Source: Agarophyton chilense (Eukaryota > Rhodophyta > Florideophyceae > Gracilariales > Gracilariaceae). Taken from it: DNA of 64,000 nucleotides. Each line of letters starts with the position of its first letter. The stretch's first letter is position 1. Below the pieces are notes generated by a model, which saw only the letters and a program-made list of their open reading frames with translations, was not told the origin of the DNA and did not search any database. Of this stretch, positions 33,630-43,420 are shown piece after piece. A program made the translations under genes and the position numbers. Location of the stretch: contig JARGXX010000034.1 of assembly GCA_030374765.1 (NCBI GenBank), forward strand, positions 124,001-188,000, in the 5' to 3' direction.

Positions 33630-34353
33630 TTTCACGCAGAATATGCAAACTGTGAGAATCAAAGCTGACTTCTCAGTCGATGACCAGAGTCTGCTTTGTG
33701 CCTGTCTGCAACAAACATTTACAGATAGTACATCTTACAAGCAACATCATTGTAGAGATGTTGCATCATTTGTGTAGTATTGTTGCATATGTTATGCATT
33801 TAGAACTATCTAGAAGTTTCTCTCTCTTTTCTAAATACTTCTTAGATGAGTCTAGAACAATCTAGAAAATATGCGTTTAAGGGCTATTTAGAGGAGGTCA
33901 AAAGTCTATATAAGGAGGACCTGGTCCCCGACTTTAGTGACTTTTGGGGGAGAAGATCTCAGACCGTAGGAAAAGTAAAGTACAACACATTGCATCACTC
34001 GAACATCGCACCGCGCTCCCCGATAGCCACCCTAGCCCAGTTGCCTTCGTTGCACTGTCTTTGTATAGTTCTAAAATGCAGTGCGATAATTTTTTAGTCA
34101 TCATCAAATCCTACATCCTAAGTGTGCAATACGCATAGACTATCATAGGGGAAAGACACGCAAGACCTGCTTTCAGAACATCCTTAAGAATCCTTGAAAA
34201 TGTACGAACTTGATCATAGATGTCGCTTGAATGCGGCATAGTCCTTGCTGTACCTAAACGTTTCCAATGCTGCACACGCAGATGCACAGATTGTCAAATA
34301 AAATATTCCACCATTCCATTTGCTTCTCGCTGTTTTGTCCACATTCTTCAAAA
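33630..34353 (-). repeat. 5' LTR of the family A element, split by a nested solo LTR
   Basis: The pieces 33630-33706 and 34060-34353 together match the intact 3' LTR (28234-28611). The gap is exactly the nested insertion plus one copy of its CTGTC duplication. Confidence 0.8.
33707..34054 (+). mobile_element. Solo LTR (348 bp) of the heat-element family
   Basis: Starts TGCAAC and ends GTTGCA (6-bp perfect terminal inverted repeats), flanked by CTGTC at 33702-33706 and 34055-34059. It is nearly identical to the 5' LTR at 62002-62349, of the same 348-bp length. TATATAA at 33907-33913. The central GAA of the heat-shock element found in the other copy is mutated here. A single LTR with a target duplication shows that recombination between two LTRs removed the body of the element. 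Confidence 0.9.
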
Positions 34354-34358
34354 AGGAG

Positions 34359-35850
34359 GCGTCTACGCAACGTCGAGATGCTGCAAACAAGTTGCAAATG
34401 ATGTAGTCATTGAGGATCGTATCGCCTCATGTTAGGCGTTGAAAATCAGTTGGCTGTGTTTGGAAATGGCTCTTCTGAGCTCTGGATTTCATTTGGATGT
34501 CATTTGGCCGGCCTGGCCTGCGCGAATGCGGCTGGAGAGGAGCAGGGGAGCAGCACTGAATAACATCGTGGTTCTCTCGACGAAGAAGGACGATGAAGGG
34601 GGAGCGAAGTTGGGACGTGTACACTCGTACACTCTACTGCAATGCTGTACTTTAATTTCACATAAATTTTGGGCTGTGTTTTGACGCCAAACCCGCACTT
34701 TGCACCATTTGTGGCGAAGTGTGCCGGTCGATGACGGACGGCTGTTGAAATGGCGCTGCGCTTTTGTCGCTCGTAGATTGGACGAAAAGGGCGAGACGCT
34801 GGAGGCCAACCCAACGATTGCTTATTTGTACTGTGTGGAACAGCGGAACAGCGGTGTTGCTTTGGCAGCTTGTCGGTGCAGAAGGTCAGGGTTGGTTCGG
34901 CGACAAGAGCGGGGATGTGGTATCATCCGTAATTGAATACAGACGAACGGCGGAAGCGGCGGGACGGTGAGTGTTGGTAATTGAGTGCCTAACCTTAAAG
35001 ATGGTCCGCGCTGCGTGCTCCCTACGATGACGACACTACAGCTCATTAATGGAAAGCAGCATTTAGTACCTACTTGGGATTTGCTCGCTCGGTTTCCAGC
35101 ACTAGAAACCGCAATAAACTAAATCAAGCGTTTTTAGCGTGCGCAGATGTGGGATCAACGCACCAAGCAGTCAGAAATTGCTTTTTGGGTTCGATGTGCT
35201 TTTCGAGAGAACCAATTTGTGAGTGCTTTGTGTTACTTCCACAGCAGTACGGTCCTACCGACAAAGGATCGGCGTGGGTCGCGGGTCCTTTGTGGTGTAC
35301 AACGGGCCTAACGTGAGCGGCCGATGCGGTGGTATACGGGACACTCGCACACTCGCTAGTGCAATGCAATGAAAGACAGCATTAGAAACGATGGTGCGTT
35401 TGTTGCTCAAGAGGTTCTGCCTGTAGCTTGACCCTGTACGGTGGAGTGTTTCTCAGGTACATTGCTGCTTTTCAAAATGGAGCTGTGAACCATCAAAGTG
35501 CTGCAGCGTTGAGAGACAGTCTGCTGACACTTGGATCCAACGCGACGGGGGTGCATGGTGGAGAGAGCACACTGTAGGAGTGTAGGCGTTAAAGCTGCGC
35601 CGTTTCCGCAGCAGACCACCCTCAGCTCCATCTCCAGCAACGCACAAGACACGCCTCACCAACCGCGAGCGCCCACCCCGCCCAAGATATCTCCTGACAG
35701 CCTGGCGTGTCGTCGTCGCATCGACGAGAGCCCAAATTCGCGCCCCCCATCTCCATCCCCCACGCCGCCGACCGCCGAGTTTGGCTTTTTATTCGCGGGT
35801 TAATGAGCGCTTCACGCTGCGCGTGTGAGGGCGCGCGTGTGTTTGAAACG
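34359..35850. other. Intergenic DNA upstream of the Gly-rich gene cluster
   Basis: Several 60-100-codon frames exist on both strands, overlap one another, and have no family features. GC content rises towards the right. No gene can be supported. Confidence 0.4.
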
Positions 35851-35890
35851 CGCGCTGACTGGCGCTGACTGGCGCTGACGCGCGCTGACG
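35851..35890 (+). promoter_or_regulatory. Four 10-bp repeats upstream of Gly-rich gene 1
   Basis: Four decamers, each S-G-C-G-C-T-G-A-C-K type, in exact 10-bp register, ending 45 bp before the TATA box. A single GTCAGCGC (the reverse complement of GCGCTGAC) occurs at 37407-37414 and 38969-38976, in the promoters of genes 2 and 3. One helical turn per unit would put all copies on the same DNA face. Regulatory role is inferred. Confidence 0.5.
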
Positions 35891-35935
35891 CGGGGTGAAC
35901 GAAAGGGCACCCCCGCTGCGCCTTGCGTCATCGCC

Positions 35936-35943
35936 TATAAAAG
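35936..35943 (+). promoter_or_regulatory. TATA box, Gly-rich gene 1
   Basis: TATAAAAG, 119 bp upstream of the ATG at 36055. Confidence 0.7.
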
Positions 35944-36054
35944 CGCGCCTCCTTCCGCACTCAGCTCTTCAACCTGGTGTCGGTTCCACAGAGCGACCTC
36001 CCTCAATCAGATCGTCATCGATATCGGATTGTGTCCTACACCCCCTCGCACCCG

Positions 36055-36513
36055 ATGAAGTCGTTCTTCGCCGTTCTCGCCGTGCTGACGGCGCTCTGCC
36101 ACGCCGCGCCGGCGCCAACGTCGCTCGCCTCCGCGACGCAGCGCCAGATCTCATTTGCGAGCTTCTTCCCGTTCATCGTGTTCCCGACGGCGTCGCCCAC
36201 GACGACGACGACCGTGGACTCTGACGTAGACGTGGACGAAGACTCTACCGCAACGGCCACCGGCACAGGCGGTGGAGCCGGAGCTGGCGGGGACGCCACG
36301 GCGTTTGGCGTGAACGCCTTTGCCGGCAACGGCGGCGGCGGCGACGGTAGCCCGGGCATCTTTGGCGGCGCCATCGGCTCGGGCGGTTCGGGCATTGCCG
36401 CGTCCGGCGCAGGCGGTACCACCACGCTCACCGGCACCTTCTTCAACGGCGCGGCCGGCGGCGCTGGTGGCGGCGGTGGAGACGGCTCTGGTACTGCCTC
36501 GTCGTCCGCGTAG
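36055..36513 (+). CDS. Small secreted Gly-rich protein, cluster gene 1
   Basis: 152 residues. The start is chosen because the ATG aligns with those of its two neighbours and opens a signal peptide (MKSFFAVLAVLTALCHA, cleavage near A-A-P). After it come R-Q-I-S-F-A-S-F-F (family RQ...FF motif), a Thr-rich linker, an acidic stretch V-D-S-D-V-D-V-D-E-D, and a Gly/Ala-rich half containing GVNAFAGNGGGGDGSPGIFG, G-A-I-G-S-G-G-S-G-I-A-A-S-G and T-G-T-F-F-N-G-A-A. The end is S-G-T-A-S-S-S-A. No Cys apart from the signal peptide. Composition suggests a structural extracellular or cell-wall protein. The 3' half is almost the same as gene 2; the 5' half is not. No catalytic motif. Confidence 0.8.
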   Translation: MKSFFAVLAVLTALCHAAPAPTSLASATQRQISFASFFPFIVFPTASPTTTTTVDSDVDVDEDSTATATGTGGGAGAGGDATAFGVNAFAGNGGGGDGSPGIFGGAIGSGGSGIAASGAGGTTTLTGTFFNGAAGGAGGGGGDGSGTASSSA

Positions 36514-37260
36514 ACTGTTTTGTGGTGGTAGCCCCTTACGTCCGCCGCGCTGCGACGGTGCGTCGTTTGACTGTGTGCTTGCGCCCGCCCGCGACGTGTG
36601 ATCTACAAACGCTTTGTGTTGAATGAGTAAAAGATGACCTTTTCGTCTAGAAACTTGTGCTGAGCCTGGTTGATGCGAATCATCAGCGCGCAACTGTGAT
36701 ATATTTCGTCAACGGCAGCCGCGAGCGTACGCTGCCTACTGCAGAGCTTGCCTGCTGCCGGCGATGTAGTCTACAAATGCATTGAGTTGTCAAATAATAG
36801 ATGGCATTCGCGTCTAGAGCTAATGCTGACCCTGATAGTTGCAATTCGGCAATGCCCGCAAGTGCAACACCGATCTTCAACAGCTGACAAACGTCTGCGT
36901 CATCTGTTCGCAAGCTTGCTCGCGGTGCGCAATGCACACTGGTTTCAAGCGCGTTGTGAGCTCAAGTAAACGGTGAGCTTTTCATTGATTTACGTCAATG
37001 GCGGCTGTGTGGTGCGCTTCAATGGTGATTGGATGTTGGACATGGTTCTTCAACGGCTGTAGTAACCCCCGCGTGGCCTGGCCGCGGGTCTGCCTGCGGC
37101 GGCCAATGTGTTCTACAACCTCTGTGTGATCTCAAGTAAAAGGTGAAGGTTTCGTGCAGTAGCATTTGCTCAGCCTGTTTGGTGCTACTGAATAAAGCGA
37201 GCAAGCGCGGCGTCCTTCTTCACCGGTTGTGGAAAAAGCGCCCAGCCTACGGCGGGCGCT
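36514..37260 (+). repeat. Degenerate about 150-bp repeats in the 3' flank of gene 1
   Basis: At least four diverged units are seen, starting near 36590, 36755, 36920 and 37085. Each carries in order a 'TCTACAA' box, a 'TTGtGTgAtcTcAAGTAAAaGGTGA'-like box (written here as consensus), a 'TGCTgAGCCTG' box and a 'CTTCaaCGGcTGt' box. The gene 2 flank (38150-38820) has the same array. The AAGTAAA element may be a poly(A) signal, which would make the units fossils of earlier gene ends. That is inference. Confidence 0.55.
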
Positions 37261-37500
37261 ATGTTCTCCAAGCGCTTTGTTTTGTGTACTTGACCGAGAA
37301 CGTGGCGTTGCACGCGACGATGGCGCAATGCGCGCAAGTCCGACCCTGGACGGGCGCCGTCGCTCCGTCGCTGTGAACCCACAGCGACAACGTCCGCGCG
37401 GCGTGTGTCAGCGCGCGTGCCCGACACACGTCACTGCCGACGCGTCGCGCCGACCTTCCTACACCCGCCGCCTCAAGCCGCTCCCGCCCGCCGCCCCGCG

Positions 37501-37508
37501 TATAAAAG
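37501..37508 (+). promoter_or_regulatory. TATA box, Gly-rich gene 2
   Basis: TATAAAAG, 118 bp upstream of the ATG at 37619; identical in context to the gene 3 box. Confidence 0.7.
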
Positions 37509-37618
37509 CGCCCAGCTTGATGGTGGAGAAGAATTTCCGCCCCGACTAGCCATCGACACCGCCATCCATAATCCCGATCTTCCCAAGTGCTGCAATCTCG
37601 TACCCCAAGCCGACTGCA

Positions 37619-38074
37619 ATGAAGCTCTCTGTGTGCGTGCTCGCCCTCCTGGCCGCCGTCTCATTGGCCGCCCCGCTGGCCTCGCCGACAAACCGTCAGT
37701 TTGACTTCTTCTCCCTCTTTTTCCCGGCGACCGCCGCCCCCACCACCACGACCGCCGCCCCAACCACTACGGCCGTGGACGTGAGCGTAACCGTGGAAGA
37801 AGACTCTACCGCAACCGCCACCGGCTCGGGCGGTGGAGCCGGAGCCGGCGGGGACGCCACGGCGTTTGGCGTGAACGCCTTTGCCGGCAACGGCGGCGGC
37901 GGCGACGGTAGCCCGGGCATCTTTGGCGGCGCCATCGGCTCGGGCGGTTCGGGCATTGCCGCGTCCGGCGCAGGCGGTGCTACCACGCTCTCCGGCACCT
38001 TCTTCAACGGCGCGGCCGGCGGCCCTGGCGGCGACGGTGGAGACGGCTCTGGTACTGCCTCGTCGTCCGCGTAG
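37619..38074 (+). CDS. Small secreted Gly-rich protein, cluster gene 2 (mosaic)
   Basis: 151 residues. The signal peptide MKLSVCVLALLAAVSLA is like gene 3. Then come A-A-P-L-A-S-P-T-N-R-Q-F-D-F-F (RQ...FF motif) and T-T-T linkers. From residue about 62 (E-E-D-S-T-A-T-A-T) onward it follows gene 1 nearly codon for codon, including the GVNAFAGNGGGG block and the S-G-T-F-F-N-G end block. The gene is therefore a 5' gene-3/3' gene-1 mosaic. Open and undamaged. Role as for gene 1: extracellular structural protein inferred from signal peptide and Gly-rich composition. Confidence 0.8.
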   Translation: MKLSVCVLALLAAVSLAAPLASPTNRQFDFFSLFFPATAAPTTTTAAPTTTAVDVSVTVEEDSTATATGSGGGAGAGGDATAFGVNAFAGNGGGGDGSPGIFGGAIGSGGSGIAASGAGGATTLSGTFFNGAAGGPGGDGGDGSGTASSSA

Positions 38075-39062
38075 ACTGTTGTGTGCTGATAGCCCCTTAC
38101 GTCCGCCGCGCTGCGACGGCGCGTTGTTTGACTGTGTGCGCTTGCGCCCGCCCGCTACGTGTTCTACAAACGCTTTGTGTTCTTGAATGAGTAAAAGGTG
38201 ACCTCTTCGTCTAGAAACTTGTGCTGAGCCTGTTCGATGCGATTCATCAGTGCGCGTAACTGTGATATACTTCTTCGACGGCTGCGGCGAGCGTACGCGG
38301 CCTACTGTAGAGCTTGCCTGCTGCCGGCGATGTAGTCTGCAAATGCGTTGAGATGTCAAATAATAGATGACACTTTCGTATAGAACTAATGCTGAGCCTG
38401 ATAGTTGCAATTCAGCAATGCCCGCAAGTGCAACATCGATCTTCAACAGCTGACTTCTGCGTCATCTGTTCGCAAGCTTGCTCGCGGTGCTCGATGCACA
38501 CTGGTTTCAAGCGCGTTGGGAGCTCAAGCAAACGGTGAGCCTTTCATTGATTTGCGTCAATGGCGGCTGTGTGGTGCGCTTCAATGGTGATTGGAAGTTG
38601 GACATGGTTCTTCAACGGCTGTAGTAACCCCCGCGTGGCCTGGCCGCGGGTCTGCCTGCGGCGGCCAATGTGTTCTACAACCTCTGTGTGATCTCAAGTA
38701 AAAGGTGAAGGTTTCGTGCAGTAGCATTTGCTCAGCCTGTTTGGTGCTACTGAATAAAGCGAGCAAGCGCGGCGTCCTTCTTCACCGGTTGTGGAAAAAG
38801 CGCCCAGCCTACGGCGGGCGCTATGTTCTCCAAGCGCTTTGTTTTGTGTACTTGACCGAGAACGTGGCGTTGCACGCGACGATGGCGCAATGCGCGCAAG
38901 TCCGACCCTGGACGGGCGCCGTCGCTCCGTCGCTGTGAACCCACAGCGACAACGTCCGCGCGGCGTGTGTCAGCGCGCGTGCCCGACACACGTCACTGCC
39001 GACGCGTCGCGCCGACCTTCCTACACCCGCCGCCTCAAGCCGCTCCCGCCCGCCGCCCCGCG
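38075..39062 (+). repeat. 3' flank of gene 2, second copy of the repeat array and promoter block
   Basis: Copy of 36514-37500 at an offset of 1561-1562 bp. It contains the same degenerate 150-bp units and no further gene. Open frames here duplicate exactly those in the first copy, which fits non-coding duplicated DNA. Confidence 0.8.
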
Positions 39063-39070
39063 TATAAAAG
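39063..39070 (+). promoter_or_regulatory. TATA box, Gly-rich gene 3
   Basis: TATAAAAG, 118 bp upstream of the ATG at 39181. Confidence 0.7.
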
Positions 39071-39180
39071 CGCCCAGCTTGATGGTGGAGAAGAATTTCC
39101 GCCCCGACTAGCCATCGACACCGCCATCCATAATCCCGATCTTCCCAAGTGCTGCAATCTCGTACCCCAAGCCGACTGCA

Positions 39181-39615
39181 ATGAAGCTCTCCGTGTTCGT
39201 GCTCGCCCTCCTGGCCGCCGTCTCAATGGCTGCCCCGCTGGCCTCGCCGATAAACCGTCAGTTCGGCTTCCCCTTCTTCCCGCCGCCGCCGCCGCCCGCC
39301 GCCTCTACGTCGACGGTCGACGCGGAGGTCGACGTGGACGTTGCCTCCACCTCTGACGCCACGGGCTCGGGCGGCACCGGCGGCGCCGGCGGCTTCGGCG
39401 CCGCATTCGGCGTCAACGCCATCGCCGGCAACGGCGGCGGCGGCGAAGGCAGCCCTGGTATCTTTGGCGGCGCTATCGGTTCGGGCGGATCCGGCATCGC
39501 CGCGTCTGGCGAGGATGGCACTACCACGCTCTTCGGCGCGTTCGCTAACGTCGCCACTGGCGCCCCTGGCGGTGATGGCGGCGCGGGCACCGCCACTGCG
39601 GACGCGTTGGCGTAG
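39181..39615 (+). CDS. Small secreted Gly-rich protein, cluster gene 3
   Basis: 144 residues. Signal peptide MKLSVFVLALLAAVSMA, then S-P-I-N-R-Q-F-G-F-P-F-F-P-P-P-P (RQ...FF motif plus a proline run). An acidic V-D-A-E-V-D-V-D-V stretch and a Gly-rich half follow, with AFGVNAIAGNGGGGEGSPGI and G-S-G-G-S-G-I-A-A-S-G, ending T-A-D-A-L-A. It is clearly a diverged paralogue of genes 1 and 2: the GNGGGG(D/E)GSPGIFGGAIGSGG-type core is kept while the flanks differ. Its 3' flank lacks the repeat array. The frame is intact. Confidence 0.8.
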   Translation: MKLSVFVLALLAAVSMAAPLASPINRQFGFPFFPPPPPPAASTSTVDAEVDVDVASTSDATGSGGTGGAGGFGAAFGVNAIAGNGGGGEGSPGIFGGAIGSGGSGIAASGEDGTTTLFGAFANVATGAPGGDGGAGTATADALA

Positions 39616-42600
39616 ACGCCTGGCGTGCGCGTATCTCTCTTGAGACGCTTCATCGACGCTACGTTGCCCATGCGATGTTGGTGTATTGAGTAAACATTTT
39701 TCGCACCCTGAGTGCTGGCATTTTTCTCTACACACTGTTTGTTACACATCTTTTTCCCCATCTGGTGCTTGCGATGGGCACCGCTCACATGGCGAAGTAT
39801 GCTATTTGCCCGTCGCATCAGCTCCAACCATATTACCAAGCGCCCCATTGCCAGCTAGCATTTGTTTCCGTACGTTATGCGCCAACTCTTAACCAAAAAC
39901 AGCACTTTTGACAGTCAACCGGTATATATCATATTGTATGTAAATGTGGAATCGCCTCATTCCACAATCTTGCATCGCTTACATATATCGGGTATTTGTA
40001 TATTTATCCACTGCCACTCACTTGCACTTTTTCATACACACAACGTTGGGCGTTGATTGTTTCTCAGCGCTCCCTCCGACGTGCGGCTGACAGAGAAAAT
40101 CGTTTTCGGCTTTTGTCAGTGCGGCTCTTGCCAGCTAACGACCACCACAAACGTCATCTTGCCGAAGCGGACGTAGAAAAACTATGCGCAGTGGCAACGG
40201 CCCCGACAGAGATGCCTGTGTCCACGAATAATCGTCCATTATAGTAAAGTGGAATACAGAGCAGTAACGTGATCCGATATCGAGAGCAATAAACTCGTTC
40301 CCGTTGACGCGGGCGGCGTTTGGGAGCGCACGATTTTGCACTTTGTTTGATTTGTAACCGTTTAGCGCGAATGCAGCCTCTCTAGCGACAAAGGTAGCAA
40401 CTTGTCATTCGGGTGGTGCTGAATGCTACTCCAGCTGAGCCAAAAAAGTGAGCAGTAGATGCTGTGTAGTGGACGCATTTGCGGGCACATGGGCCACCAG
40501 CAATGCAAAAGTGGAGCCATGCTCCCAGGAATGCGAACTTGTGTTGACTGTATGATAGGGAAAAAACGGAATTTGGAGCTTGAGAGCGTCATGTTTAGAT
40601 CAACGTAGTCATAATGATCTTCGATATAACTCATACACACACTATATTATGGATTGAACGTGTTTATGTGCTTATCGAACTGTTGGCCAGCTTTGCTAAA
40701 TCAACATCAACGCAGTTATTCATTGAAACAATGCTTTGCTACAGCTTTTCAAGGCCGCGCTGCGGACAGCACTTGATGCTGCTGCCCGCCAAGCACACGC
40801 CTGTCGGATGTGGCAGTCTAGTCGCAGATACACCTTGAGCTCGACGCCATCAACACGTCCACCTTCCCACTACGTTTGACGCGTCGTGGCGCAGATGTGT
40901 GCCAAGAAAACAGAGATCAATTCACATGGCGTGTGCACAGTTGAACACCCGACGATTGCACACTTGTCCTCCAGGTGTCCGGCTGAGCAAACATTGAATG
41001 CCATCCGCACAACTCTCTGTTTTTCGTCAGTGGTTGTCGATAAAGCATTTCTAAAACCCTAGTCTTGTGAGTGTCTTCACAAATGCCGCACGTGTTTGAA
41101 ACACGACAACGACAGCGTTCACTGTTGCATCGCCAGTCACTCGCCAGCCACCATGTATCCGTGGAAACGCACTCGGTACAGTGGTGCTGCGCAACGAGCG
41201 CTCACCACATTTTTCGTAGTAACATCTGTACCTAGTTGGTACTTAATACTTTACAGTACCAATGTACGAAATAGGTCACGTACAGTGAGACGGAAGGCTA
41301 GCTATAAACATACGTATTCCAAAAATCTCACGCGGGCCACGTATTATGATGTACTCCTCAAAAGAGCGTCTCATGTTCTGATCGCCAAATTGTTCGACAC
41401 GGTGAGTTCTCTTTGGCGCATGCCAACTTGACTTGATGATGGCGCTTCTCGTGATGGCGCTATTTGTGCCATGCTACAGTACTGCCAAGGTACCATGGTG
41501 CAAAGTCGCCGTCGTCACATACAAGCTTCGTTTGTCAATATCGGGCGGAACATACCGTTCGTCTGTGAATACTCTAGCCTTCATTGTTGCCGGGTAGGTA
41601 CCCAACGTATCGCTCGGTTTCGAGCGAGAATATCGTAGTTGTACCTCTGTTTAGCGAAAATATCCATATTTTCTCTCGTCTCACTGTAATCAGAAACGAT
41701 TTCAGTTTACATATCATGTGCGCTATCTTTATTTCAAGTCACTCAAGCAACTGTCGAAAATGTGCATAATATCTTTCCCTCACAGCCAAGCAAAACGCCC
41801 TACTTGTTCACTGATTCCGCAAACGTATCCGATAACACAATAAATCCTAGTGCGACACTGAGAGACTCTTTTTAAACAACACCACACGAACACCAAGCAA
41901 CGGAGTTCGTGGGTCCCCTCGAAAGATAAAAGCAATAAGGATCAAGTCAGACAACAACTTTGCGTAGAAAATGTTGGCGTTTCGCAATGGCTTTCTTTAT
42001 GGCACGCTGACAGAATCACATGCATCATGTCAGCGTGTGTTTATCAAGCTTACACGTGCCTTACAAACGGCTGTCGGCGAACATATGTGCAGAGGAAAAG
42101 CTGCGCCATTGGTGTGCGCCTCAAGGGCCAAATCGCAGATCCCTTTTTTTCAGGTGCGGATGAGACACGTGGCATGATATAGTCAACGGGACGCCTGCGA
42201 GCTTGTCTTAGAATGGATCCATCTACCTTCGCGTGTACTCAGGGAGATACAGAGTGTGTGCGATTTGTGCACACCGTTCGGGTTCTGCACCCAGTTCAAA
42301 CAAAGTTTGTATGGCCTTCGTTTGCAAGCATAGTCGACGAAACCAGCCGTCCCACCTGCCGTGGCTATCTCATCGCCGCCCAACACATGCGTGCTGGTCA
42401 GGACGAGCACTGTAGTCTACGCGTCGCGCTATCGTGAGGCAACAAGAATAGGCACAAAATCCTTGGTGTCTTCAATCGAAACCGGGCTTTTGTACTGCCG
42501 CGCTCGGTTAGATGCCCAAAGCGCCTCCTGCCTCTTTGGGCTGCTATAACCCTAGGGTGGTACTACTTGCAAACTGTCAACTAATTCGTCGAGTCCGTTT

Positions 42601-42649
42601 GAATTGATGACGCATCTAGAACGTACGACGGTTCGTAGCCATCTACAGT
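39616..42649. other. About 3 kb intergenic, no gene recognised
   Basis: Only short frames without family features. GTATTGAGTAAACA at about 39683 may be the poly(A) region of gene 3. No repeat pair, RNA gene or LTR was seen. Confidence 0.45.
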
Positions 42650-43420
42650 CTCCTATTGACAAAGTTTTGGTTTGGTTATTCTTTTTCAGCGGCCGAGATC
42701 AAGTTTTGCTGTCTTCGTGCTCCAGACTTCTTCGTTTCAGCCCGGTTCTTCTGTAGAAGCTCGGCAACGTCCTTGCTGAGTGTTCACGTTAGTACCGCGG
42801 CGTCTAATGTCTTCGAAGTCTTCGTTCACCAGCATCTCGTTCTACTGATGAGCCAAACATTCTTAGATCTCTTTTGACACATCAAACCCCTTGTTCTGAA
42901 GACGCTCAAGTCTTCTGCCGTGCCCATGTTCTTTCTGCGCGTTTGAGAGGTTTTCTACTCCCAAAAAGATTTGGTCTGTGCGTTCGGTTACTGAGAACGG
43001 TTCTTGCCATCTTAGACTCGTTCTTGACCTGACTTCTTTCTGTAGCACAGCGTTCAGTACGTACTCGCCTTCCGTGAAACCTATGGGCGTGGTATCAGCC
43101 CAACAACTGTGCGCCTCGATCAAGGAATTTCTTTTCTTCTCTGCGCGTTCCGCACATGTGCCGTGAATATTCTCGAGGGCAGTCTGCGGCTTGTCTATTT
43201 CCAAAAGGTCCTTGGTTTGTTCGATGTATATCTCGGTGACCGGTGATACTTTCTCCTGATTTCGCAAAATGGCAGCGAGGAGAGAGTCTTGTGGTAGCCC
43301 GGTGAACACCGTCAAGCATTTTCGGTTTAGCTTTTTCGTTGGAGCTCAGTTCAATGCTGACTTGACTAGTGGAAAGACCGTGAGGATGCTGCAAACCATT
43401 CCACTAATACATCTGCGGCA
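42650..43420 (-). pseudogene. Ty3/gypsy-type integrase C-terminal fragment
   Basis: The frame 43315-42863 begins M-T-V-F-T-G-L-P and continues with EKKRNSLIEAH, G-F-T-E-G-E-Y-V-L and L-R-W-Q-E-P-F-S-V-T-E, then H-G-R-R-L-E-R-L. That is the order 'TAF(T/M)G - coiled coil - F..GDYVL - RW.GP..V - VH..RLK' of gypsy integrase tails. Stops follow downstream (about 42860 and 42700), and the upstream integrase core is not readable. No LTR was found nearby. Confidence 0.6.

Larger units (their letters stand above)
28234..34353 (-). mobile_element. Copia element of family A, near full length
   Basis: About 6.1 kb, minus strand, bounded by the 5-bp duplication AGGAG (28229-28233 and 34354-34358) and by LTRs of 378 bp (28234-28611) and about 371 bp (33630-34353 minus its insert). 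The order is gag with zinc knuckle, protease, integrase, RT, RNase H, as in Ty1/copia. It is inactivated by stops, frameshifts and an insertion in RT (about 29528-30290). A solo LTR of another family is nested in the 5' LTR. The element entering at the left edge of the window belongs to the same family. Confidence 0.8.
36241..39363. repeat. Tandem duplication of a 1.56-kb unit spanning mid-gene to mid-gene
   Basis: The block from the middle of gene 1 to the middle of gene 2 (about 36241-37801) is repeated from mid-gene 2 to mid-gene 3 (about 37802-39363) at an offset of 1561-1562 bp. The last roughly 600 bp before each downstream ATG (37035-37630 against 38597-39192) show no difference by eye. 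The first part, covering coding 3' end and 3' flank, shows scattered changes. Genes 1 and 2 share 3' halves; genes 2 and 3 share promoter, leader and signal peptide. Confidence 0.85.

Noticed and set aside
37661-38446. Long minus-strand open frame (261 codons) opposite Gly-rich gene 2, and similar ones at 36151-36693 and 39258-39848
   Set aside because: They are antisense shadows of GC-rich Gly/Ala codons; the plus frames have signal peptides, promoters and family conservation.
37143-38938. Pairs of identical short frames at 37143-37549 and 38705-39111
   Set aside because: They are identical only because the 1562-bp unit is duplicated, and they cover the TATA box and leader of genes 2 and 3.
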